Source: Schistocerca nitens
Lineage: Eukaryota; Arthropoda; Insecta; Orthoptera; Acrididae
Length of the DNA: 64,000 nt
NCBI RefSeq assembly: GCF_023898315.1
Contig: NC_064617.1
Span: 619,867,000 to 619,930,999 of the forward strand
Reading direction: 5' to 3'
Shown here: one piece after another, positions 54,820-64,000 of the stretch
How positions within the stretch are numbered: the stretch's first letter is position 1
How the letters are laid out: each line of letters opens with the position of its first letter
Made by a program: the position numbers and the translations under genes
Notes under the pieces: generated by a model
What the model saw: the letters and a program-made list of their open reading frames with translations, nothing else
What the model was told of the DNA's origin: nothing
The model's database searches: none

Positions 54820-55945
54820 GCGATATTTCAGTTATTGTGCGCATACAGAACAATATCTAAAATACATTATTTGAAATGTAGGTGATATGGGCATGTACAG
54901 GGTGCTAATTTTAGCACACTACGGAACTCTCCCGGCTGGGAATCGAGCCGAAATGAGCTTGGATGAGGACGCCTTTCCACACTCCTTCAACTCTAAGTCA
55001 GTTGATCAGTCGCAGGGACTGGCGACTGCTGACATTCCACTCTCTTGGCAACTCTTTATCAAGTGTATTCACTGCGCGAGACAGTTGGAGAAAGTGTTGG
55101 CCATGATAACAGCTGAAAACCCACTGTATTGAGGTACGTCAGGGTAACAAGTAGTCTTTTGTTATCTTATTCAGAATTAGTGGAAAGAATATCTACATTA
55201 TAGGAAACAGATACAGGCCATAGCTGTGATGTGTGGCGTCCATCTTTCTAGCTATGTGAGCCAGAGCGGACTGCGTTGTGTATACAATGCACCCTACACC
55301 ACAATCCGGGTTGTGGCCTCATATGATGGTGATACGCGCAAACGAGTCACGTTCGTTCTTCTCGGTGCCTCTACTCAGGGATAGGTCCATAGTAATGCAG
55401 TACACAGATACAGAACTCATCTGAGAGGAAGGCATGATACCACTAGCAAGTCCAGTGTTGTCACTGGGTGCGCCACTGATGGCGTGACTCTACCTGATTC
55501 CACATTAAGGGAAGTCGCAACGTTGGTCGCTGTGCTGGAGTTTTGTGGTGCTCCAGATGTCATTGGACTGTCCGTATGAGTACTTGTCTTGCTCCAAACA
55601 AGGACAAAGCACCTTGCCTGATTCAAGGAGCACGACATGGCTGTTCGAACCTGCACAGCTCACCAAACAATAAGTCGATAGTCGCCAGGGTCGGCGACAT
55701 CCTGCGAGGTGTTATCTCAGGTGACCTACAGAGAAGGGAAGCACCGCATGTAGTAGTGGAAATTAGTGTAAGGGAAATTACAGCGTCTCATAAACGAACA
55801 TGTTTCACTGGAATGATGATTAATAGGGATGGCCTAATCAGTCATGAAAATATGGATAACACACCATGCCACAGATATATTAATGACGAGAGTGATCTGT
55901 CAGCTATAACAGAATTATGTTTATTATTGTAAACATCAACTAATT
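54820..55945. other. No recognisable gene
   Basis: Contains a 129-codon + strand ORF (55543-55932) and an 81-codon ORF (54887-55132), without motifs I can assign. Possibly part of an unrecognised repeat. Confidence 0.45.
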
Positions 55946-55949
55946 AATA

Positions 55950-58900
55950 AACATTGTCGGACTTCTTGCCTCATCATTTCACGATAAAAGCTCAAGCTTA
56001 TGGTGATTACCTCCATCGTCTTCAGCAGGAGCAACTGACTGTCAAAACCGCTGCTGTGGTGGCCTTGTACAGGCCATATGCAGCTTTTGACTGGTCGTAA
56101 TTACGTAATTTTGTCGCAGATGGTGCCTACCTCTGCGTTGTTAGCGACAGTGCTCCTATATTAGTGTAAACACTGCGACGAATAGGAGATCCGAAAATAA
56201 ATCTTATACCTTGTCTTCTCAGGACTGTGCCTATTTTTATTTGATGTAATGCAGCAGAAAGGAGGAACACAGTCGGTAGCTCATCATGTGAGTGCTCAAT
56301 ATTTTCATGTTTTTCAATCTTGGAGAACGCTGACTTCATGTCATACGCTGCCTTTCTTTCAGAAAATGTACTTCAGATGGTTAATTCAGGAATCCAAGTG
56401 GTACTCGGCAGAAGCAGTTTTTGCTCTGTGTACCAATGTATTTAAAACCGTTCTCTGCTGTACTGGACTGTGAAAACCCTAGGCGCTAAAATATAAATCG
56501 ATGTGCGTCGGCTTTCGCGACAATTCTGGTCGAGAGGTCCATCGAAGTTTCGTTGTACCAGAATATCTAAAACGGTAGGTCTCCTTCTTTCTACCACTTG
56601 ACAGTGAACTATATGGTTGGGTATACACCGTACGCATTTTCAAAGAAGTGCTTAAGAGCTTCTATGTCTTGTGGACAGATCATAAAACGATAAATCGATG
56701 ACGCACGAGGGGAGCCATATTTAGTGCACGTTACTCAAAATTTTCCATGTCGGCCGCTTCTGAAGACATCGGAGAACCCCTAGGCGTTCCGTCCTACATT
56801 TCATAAAATTTATCGCCGTGTGACGAGTATGTGGTTGTTATACCATGGGGCAACAACTTCATCGTTACAGGACGAAAATGCTCTGCCAATAGTTTTAATG
56901 TGTCGTCCAAAGGAACTTTTGTAAATAGTGAGACTACATACAGCTGACTAAAATATCGTTTGGGTCAACTCTAATCTGTTTAATTTTCTTAGTGAAAATC
57001 TCTGTGTTTTTGGCGTAGTGTTCGCAGCGGCCAACTAACGGATTCATCAGCTGAGAAAAATATTTGGCTAGCAAAACCAATAGCGCCTGCAATTGACCAC
57101 AATGGAATCCTTTCTTTGTGGAACTGATGTACACTACTGACCATTAAAATTGCTAAACCAAGTAGAAATGCAGATGATAAATCAGAATTCATTGAACAAA
57201 TATATTATACTATAACTGACATGTGATTACATTTTCACGCAATTTGGCTGCATAGATCCTGAGAAATCAGTACCCAGAACAACCACCTCTGGCCGTCATA
57301 ACGGCCTTGATACGCCTGGGTATTGAGTCAAACAGAGCTTGAAAGGCGTGTACAGGCACAGCTGCCCATCCAGCGTCAACGCGATACCACAGTTCATCAA
57401 TAGTAGTGACTGGCGTATTGTGACGAGCCAGTTGCTCGGCCACCATTCACCAGACGTTTTCAGTTGGTGAGAGATCTGGAGAATGTGCTGGCCAGGGCAG
57501 CAGTCGAACATTTTCTGTATCCAGAAAGGCCCGTACAGGACCTACAACATGCGGCCGTGCATTACCCTGCGGAAATGTAGGCTTTCGCAGGAATCGAACG
57601 AAGATTAGAGCCACAAGTCGTAACACATCTGAAATGTAACGACCACTGTTCAAAGTGCCGTCAATGCGAACAAGAGGTGACCGAAACGTGTAACCACTGG
57701 CACCCCATACCACCACGCCGGGTGATACCCAGTATGGCGATGACGAACACATGCTTCCAATGTGCGTTCACCGCGATGTCGCCAAACACGGATGCGACCA
57801 TCGTGATGCTGTAAACAGAACCTGGATTCAACGAAAAAAATTACGTTTTGCCATTCGTGCACCCTGGTTCCTCGTCGAGTACACCATCGCAGGCGCTCCT
57901 GTCTGTGATGCAGCGTCAAGGGTAACCGCAGTCATGATCTCCGAGCAGATAGTCCATGTTGCTGCAAACGTCATTGAACTGTTCGTACAGATGGTTGTTG
58001 TCTTGCAAACGTCCCCACCTGTTGACTCAGGGATCGAGACGTGGCAGCACGATCCTTCACAGTCATGCGGGTAAGATGCCTGTCATCTCCACTGCTAGTG
58101 AAACGAGGCCGTTGGGATCCAGCACGGCGTTCCGTATCACCCTCCTGAACCCACCGATTCCATATTCTGCTAACAGTCTTTGGATCTCGACCAACGCGAG
58201 CAGCAATGTCGCGATACGTAAACCCCAATCGCGATAGGCTACGTCCGATCTTTATCAAAGTGGGAAACGTGATGGTACGAATTTCTCTTCCTTATACGAG
58301 GCATCACAACAATGTTTCACCAGGCAACGCCGGTCAACTGCTGTTTGTGTATGAGAAATCGGTTGGAAACTTTCCTCATGTCAGCACGTTGTAGGTGTCG
58401 CCACCGGTGCCAACCTTGTATGAATGCTCTGAAAAGCTAATCATTTCCATATCACAGCATCTTCTTCCTGTCGGTTAAATTTCGCGTCTGTAGCACGTCA
58501 TCTTCGTGGTGTAGCAATTTTAATGGCCAGTAGTGTAATCCAAACAGCCTTGGATTTCTAGAAGCTTTTGCTCCTAGATTTTTTATATCCACTGGTAACA
58601 AGAATTCTTCAGAAGCTCCACCGTTTTTCTGGTGTATGACGGTTTTGGGTCCCGTTTTAGGCATTTGTGCGTGCTATCTTCCAACAATGATGTCACTTTG
58701 CTGTGATATTTAGTGGTATTAAGAACAACCGTGGCATTTCCTTTGTTCACCGAAAGTACCACAAGATCTTCATATTTCCACGGTGCATGGCGCCTCACTC
58801 TCTCTACTCTATTGATGTCAGATTTGGATGACTTGGCTGGTGCTGAAATGCGACTGATGGTAAGTCTTACCTCGTCGGCGAAATCTTGTGAGAGATACTG

Positions 58901-59060
58901 TAGATACAGAGATGTGCTACAAGAACTTCAAAAGTGACAGTGGGGTTTAAGCTGTGCATGGAAGCGAGCTCTCGATGGAGGGAAGAGGAAGATTTAGAAT
59001 CTTTTTCTTTATCTCGGAACAACCTTTTTTTGTTGCAGGTAGGTATCTCCATGAACTACC
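55950..59060 (-). pseudogene. Penelope-like retroelement, split by a Tc1 transposon
   Basis: On the minus strand, 59052-58583 reads WKYEDLVVLSVNKGNATVVL and LLEDSTHKCLKRDP, the N-terminal RT segment of Penelope-like elements ('D.vvl.aDKG.atVV'). After the Tc1 insertion, HKERIPLWSIAGAIGF (58558/57130 junction), SQLMNPLVGRCEHYAKNTEIFT and IRVDPNDILVSC continue the RT. At 56339-56127 comes KIGTVLRRQGIRFIFGSP, the connector before a GIY-YIG endonuclease; the GIY-YIG motif itself is not visible, probably deleted. The end near 56000 has 'ctgctgaagacgatggagg', typical of Penelope-like 3' regions. Frames are broken. Confidence 0.8.
57132..58535 (-). mobile_element. Complete-length Tc1-like transposon, copy 2
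   Basis: Same family as 45226-46612. TA flanks at 57130-57131 and 58536-58537. Ends are 'cactactgaccattaaaatt' and 'aattttaatggccagtagtg', 1404 bp. The transposase on the minus strand is spread over four ORFs (58258-57971, 57919-57650, 57752-57447, 57511-57296). SRFCLQHHDGRIRVWRH, NARPHVVGPVRAFLDTENV and PAHSPDLSPTENVW remain readable. It lies in the Penelope-like RT ORF. Confidence 0.93.
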
Positions 59061-59274
59061 CGGAGTGAATGGGATGGCCACCTGAGCCTGAGACTCATTC
59101 CTGGGCTAACAGTTTTATTACCCTAATCCTTCATTTGTTTTAAGGAAAAAAAGAGACACACTATCTTTCGCCAAGAAAGACTGCATTCATCAAAGGTATT
59201 AGCGTATAACATTATGAAATACATTGCAGGACATCTTAAGAGTGAAAATATGGCAGTCCTGAACTCATGGATGT

Positions 59275-59615
59275 CGTGACACCCCGATCAACGCGAGCAG
59301 GAGAACTACGAAACGATGATCCACGCTCTTGAGAGGCCACGGTCCTGCCGCTGTTGGACTCCGAAATGACCTGGTAGACGTTGCTCCTTCTTACTCGAGG
59401 CTTTATATAAACCTTTCACAAACGTACAACAATAAATGACAGAGAAATTCACTACACATCCTTACCTTAAGTAAAGAATGTAGATGGCGTTAACTGTTGT
59501 ATGCAGTTGGACTGAAATTCTAATCTTTTGGATACCCAAACAGGTAGTTCAGTTCACGCTAACTTGACGTTTGTTACACGCCGTTTCCATGACATTACAA
59601 TTTTAATTTCCCAGA
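59275..59615 (-). pseudogene. Tc1-like N-terminal fragment
   Basis: The minus-strand reading from about 59400 is PRVRRSNVYQVISESNSGRT...SPARVDRG, a decayed match to the N-terminus of the 45359-46384 transposase (HVRRRNAYHQVYDFDKDRI...AARVDRDP). The outer end near 59590-59615 'gacattacaattttaatttc' resembles a terminal repeat. Confidence 0.6.
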
Positions 59616-60300
59616 GTATATTTTGATCTTCAAAAAAACGTATGCATTTAGCAGAGAGTACATCCAAGTGTGAATGATACGGGAGTACTGTCTAAGACGC
59701 GCGAAATTTATGAAGGCTTTTCCAATGCGATGTACGCAGTTTTTCTTGAGTTTCTCTGTATTATTAGGGTTTATGTTGAAGAATATGGCTTGAGATATTG
59801 TGCATTACTTTGGTCGTTAGGGATAAGACGTGACAGTCAGATATTACTGCTAGACTTGGTACCGAGTTGTTCCGAACTGCTAAAAGCCATCACTGATACT
59901 TACTTGGGTCTACTGACATTTACGACCTCCTGGCTTATACTGATGGGACGCACCTCCCTTGTATGAGTCAGCTGGTGCAAAAAAGTACTGCAGTGCATTA
60001 CCATACACGAAAGCTATTTTGCTTATAAATGTTTTAAACTCTTAAAACGCGGAAACGCCGAAAATCACATTTAATATTATCTTTAAAAGGAATAAGTTTA
60101 TTAAATACTTACCTACTTACTACGTAAGCTATTTCCTTTTGAGGTCCAATCGGACGCGAAACAGAAAGTACAGTCAAAATGAAAAAAATAAAGTTTTATT
60201 TGTGATTGCTTTTTTGTTTAGCTTTGCATGCTGGTCCCTATTCTTAACCTCGTTTGTGTACGTCGTGTAACGTACATATAGTTTCTGTGCATATCGTTTT
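59616..60300. other. No recognisable gene
   Basis: AT-rich; one 98-codon + ORF (59670-59966) without motif. Confidence 0.45.
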
Positions 60301-60310
60301 GTGCACTAAA

Positions 60311-60512
60311 CAATGCAAGTTGCTGCCCTTATGTTAACACTATTTGATGAAATGAGTAGCAAACACTTCTGAAATTCTGTAACTGTATGAGTCGCAAATC
60401 CATTTGAAATTCTGTAACTGTTTTCTATCAACTAGACAATGCAAGGTGGTGCCCTTATCTAAGCACTCTCTGACGAAAAGCGTCGCAAATCCATCTGAAA
60501 TTCCCTAACTCT
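60311..60512. repeat. 126-bp-period tandem duplication
   Basis: The unit beginning 'caatgcaag.t(g)gtgccctta' and including 'tctgaaattc..taact' occurs from 60311 and again from 60437, with about 80% similarity by eye. Similar 'gaaattctgtaactg' pieces recur between the copies. Confidence 0.75.
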
Positions 60513-62575
60513 ATTCCAGTTACTTGTTACTAAGAATGTTTAGAAAACTGAAAACGGTATACCAAAGAAGACCTCCTATGAAATTCTGTATTGTGCAATG
60601 CGGTGAACAGTGCTACTGTGCATGACGTCACAGTACGTGTCTTGCAATAGTGACACACAGATCTAACGGGGTTTAAATTCTGTGTAAAATTACAACGGAA
60701 GTCTGAAAGAATAAATGACCAAAATGCTTCTGTTAAAGTGTCGCACAAATTTACGTGCTGAAACTGATCAAGTAAAATTCCGAATACTGAATGTCACACA
60801 CACCAACATGTAACATTGCACTGTAAGAGTAAGAAATCCTGACACAAGAAACGATATCTGAACTAAAGTTTAACTGAATTGACCCTTAGAATCATTTTGA
60901 AATGCAATGCTTGAATGTAAATAATCTTATTGTGTCCTAACAGCGATGTTAAACCCTCTCCGGCAAATCTCGTAACTTACCTTGTGGCAACCGAAACTTG
61001 GTACTGATCGAGAGTGGTAAGTAAGAAAATGCAGCGCAGCTGCAAACTAGCTAAAGAAAACATTGCCCAAGTGCAATGCATGGAAGAGCGACTGCGCTAA
61101 ATTCATCATACTTCATATTTTAGCGACTGTATCCCTCTGAGTGCATTGCAATGACACACAGTTGCAAAAATAAAACTTAAAGTAAGGGGATAGCGAAAGA
61201 AACTGAACTTACTCAATGATACAGATGAGACCAGCACTTAAAACATGTGTTGTGGAGCTCGCCTTTATCGATACTCAGTTCTAATGAAATTCGCTCATAT
61301 GATTCACTTCTTACAAAAATTTCCTATTCGCATAAATCTATTATTTGATCCAAGGATTGATCCTAGGAAATCCGCAGCAGCCAAATATTTTAACTTAGCA
61401 CAAATAATGGACGACACTGGAGGACGGTGTTAGATAATTGGTGGTTTAACTTTATTACAATGCTAGCGTCTGTTTGAAACATTACATACACTTTTTTCCA
61501 TATTATTGAAATAGCAAATCACACGAAGTTAATGAAAATATTTGCTCGGACCGAAATGAGTGCAGTGTAGCATATGAACAGTATTCGGTCGAAAAGTACG
61601 CCAGGGCGGGAGTGAGTTGTCATAGAACCACAGGTGGCCAGGGTGTTACGCACTGCAAAGCAAAATACGGCCGACAGGCATTGTGAAGCAGAGCCGGCTG
61701 GGCACAGTATAGCAACAGTCGATGCTGCAGTACTGTGGCGAAAGAACGGAGGCCCTTCCTAACGTGCCACGAAGAAAGTGTCCAGAGTACGTGCCTTAAG
61801 CCCTAAGCGAACAAAGCCTCATGGATATGAGTACTCAGACATTTGTGTACTAAAATATTCTCACCTCAGAATCACTGCCTACACCACGAGCCTGGGAGAC
61901 CTGGAGCGACATCCTGGATTGTAGTACAGGGTCTGTTGTTTGACCACAGGATAGGGCAGCTTGCTCTGACTCTTCAGAGAGACTCCGCTGGAGTGGAGAG
62001 CTGGAGGGAAGTCACAGCTGCATCTGCGATATTGTCATCGCCGTCATAGTCTGAGACGTATGACTGACGCCATTCGCGACCCTGCTCTTTGCGCTGTCAG
62101 CAGTGCCGGAATACTGTTTCGCATGAGAGGCAACAGGATGGCTCCACCAAGCTCTTCCTAATATGCTACAACCAATGGGCAGATAAAGAAGTTAATTAAA
62201 CAAATCCACCGCCGTCCTGACATCTCATTCACCCTCTACAGGTTACAATCCAATAACCATCTAACAATAGCTAAGATGTGTATACTAGATGAGATTATTC
62301 ACAAGATCGTCAGGCACGCACACAAGGCAAAGAGATTTATAAAAGAACATTTGAAAAGAATGTTACTAAACACAGATAGTACTGTCTTAATGCAGTGTTT
62401 GCTTTGTCACGCCATATCTCTTCCACATTTTTTAGATCGGTTCTCTATCTTGTTCTTTAGCAATGACACGGAGAGAGGAAGAAATAAAATTCTCAAATGC
62501 TACTTTTCGAATATACAACAAGGTGCAGTTGTTCTCTTGACTGCCTTCCCCACTATTTTTAACCAAAACCAATGA
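60513..62575. other. No recognisable gene
   Basis: ORFs of up to 99 codons (62276-62575 +) without motif. Some of this may be the degenerate continuation of the gypsy-like pol to its right. Confidence 0.4.
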
Positions 62576-62579
62576 AGCG

Positions 62580-63930
62580 CGAGACAAGGTATCAGGAATC
62601 AAGTTCTGAGAATTAGGGATGTAAACAACACAGAAGTGAAACTCCTTTAAGTACAGAGCCCAACATCTTAAACGATCGTGTGTTTATTTAGATGACATCA
62701 AAAACTGAATAGCACATGATCCATGTAAACATTAGTGTGCTTTCCATATAAAAATGAACAAAATTTAGAAAATTCCCATACAATACGTTCCGCTTATGTT
62801 GAGACATGACAAGCAAAAGCTGCACTTTTTTTTTGCCGTTTTGAAATAAATGAGTGCCAAGATCAGTCTTTGAATCTGTTGACTAACATATATCACAAGA
62901 TATATCTGAATACGGTAACGTAGGTGTGGCAAAGTGTGCATATTTTAAACTTTGATATTCCGTTTGAGTTCGTTCATCCAATTTCCATACATCATTTTTC
63001 CCATAAGTTCACATAATCTAGAACTCGAAAGAATCTTCAAACTTAGAAAACGATGACAGAAATTTATTAATCTTAAATCTGGGGTACATGACGTTTAGCA
63101 GTTGAAACAGGAATCATAATAATGGCTTATAGCTTGTGTGGATCAGGTTCGATACCTCCTGATGAATTATTGTGTCCAACAAACTTAACTCTCGAACTGC
63201 AACACTCTGGTTTCACAAGGTTGACTGTAACACCAAAATCTACAAAAATTTGCAATGAACAGTTCAAGATACTACCGTGTTCAAATCAAGCATGTCACCA
63301 CCATGAGATGTAATATATTATTCCACGTAGTCAGGAAGTATGGTTGTTTAAACCACGAATGAAAGTAACTAAGAAAAATTAAGGCCAAGAAGCAGTGTAC
63401 AGAACTGGTAACATACTCCAAAGCACGGAAATGCGGTATTACTTTCAACAATCTGAATGTAGCTCAGTTCGTCAAGAACTTGCTCAATTTAACGGAAGAT
63501 AGCAGCTTTATGCGAAAGAAATTTTTAAAAAGTTCTTCTCAAGTTTGTGGTCTGTCAGTCACAAGCAAGACGATACTATTAATCTGTCTTGAGCCAAGCA
63601 CAAGTTTGAAAAATCCATCTTTCTTGTTTAGAATATGAAGAAGACTATTATACAAACTAACTGTGGTTTCAGTAATTCCTTGATTCAATATTTTCTGCCT
63701 TGACTTATTCTCTGTAGGGTACGGGAATCACTAATGGTGGGACACTAGTTTTGTTATGTTCCTTGGCTCAAAATTTGTAATGAAAATCTTTAAAAGTGCC
63801 CTGGTCGATGACTGAAAACAAGAGAATTGAATTTCAAAATGTGGGAACGATCGATCAGCTTCAGAAAAACTATCAGCTCTATCTATTTTCTCCTGTTTCA
63901 TCCTCTGAATGTCAATAGCAGGTAAGTTCA
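62580..63930 (-). pseudogene. Ty3/gypsy-like pol remnant (RT and RNase H)
   Basis: On the minus strand the order fits gypsy pol. Around 63640-63560 comes KDGFFKLVLGSRQIN (RT block 1, 'g.wRlvlDyR.LN'). Around 63440-63360 'CYQF' and 'LLGLNFS' fall at the 'Y.F..lPFGL' block. At 63240-63125 comes KFVGHNNSSGGIEPDP (block 'FLGHvvs..Gi.pdp'). Near 62660-62580 lies an RNase H end ('L.EF.F.VVYIP..qN..D.LSR'). The YVDD catalytic motif is not readable. Stops and shifts throughout; no LTRs identified in the window. Confidence 0.65.
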
Positions 63931-64000
63931 TGACTTAAATCATTACGAAAAAAAATTCGTGTGGAAAATGTAACGTCTGTATCATTGGAAAACATAAACA

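Noticed and set aside
1-64000. CRISPR arrays, bacterial operons or an integrated bacterial segment
   Set aside because: No regularly spaced repeats, no Shine-Dalgarno-led gene strings; every long ORF resolves to eukaryotic transposons or ALP exons.

Overview
This is a eukaryotic, insect-type genomic window that is almost entirely ancient transposable-element debris, with a few host exons in very large introns. The host exons are GC-rich with GT/AG borders, in an AT-rich background. At least eleven copies belong to one tRNA-derived SINE family whose 3' tail ends near 'agccatttgaacca'. From memory, that family, the gigantic introns and the mix of Tc1/mariner, hAT, Penelope, CR1-, RTE- and jockey-like elements are typical of grasshoppers, Schistocerca in particular. 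The species call is inference; the SINE family was recognised, not searched.

Host genes: two genes of the alkaline phosphatase (ALP) family lie head-to-tail on the + strand. The first is cut by the left edge; two consecutive late exons are visible (208-330 and 1952-2138), joined by a phase-1 intron. They carry the YANGP segment, the zinc-binding ETHGG motif and the paired-cysteine AAC..G..AC end. The second gene is modelled from three exons: a signal-peptide exon in a perfect Kozak context (20793-20853), a 78-bp phase 1-1 exon (23863-23940), and an exon with the ALP N-terminal core (52515-52735). The phases are compatible (61+78+221 = 360 bp, 120 codons) and the second intron is about 28.6 kb. 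In that exon the usual GDGM metal-site motif reads GPGL, so the product may be a catalytically dead ALP-like protein. Later exons were not found.

Layout: 0-2.2 kb, last visible part of ALP gene 1. 2.2-20.4 kb, repeats and dead DNA transposons, including a hAT with both ends (9235-10489), several mariner/Tc1 pseudogenes and a fold-back mariner (19.0-19.7 kb). 20.4-24 kb, first two exons of gene 2, and a piggyBac-like ORF split by a chimeric SINE. 24-52.4 kb, the giant second intron: CR1-like and RTE-like LINEs, a Tigger/pogo transposase split by a SINE, a long degenerate LINE with endonuclease and RT parts (38.7-41.8 kb), and a run of three same-strand DDE elements (44.0-48.0 kb). 52.5 kb, ALP exon. 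52.9-64 kb, jockey-like LINE with a nested RTE tail, a palindromic MITE, a Penelope-like element split by a Tc1 element, and a Ty3/gypsy-like pol remnant at the right edge.

No rRNA gene, functional tRNA gene, CRISPR array or prokaryotic operon is present. The long ORFs are mostly pieces of transposase or reverse transcriptase. The most useful outcomes are the ALP cluster with its possible pseudoenzyme, and several nested insertions whose target-site duplications can be read directly and give relative ages.
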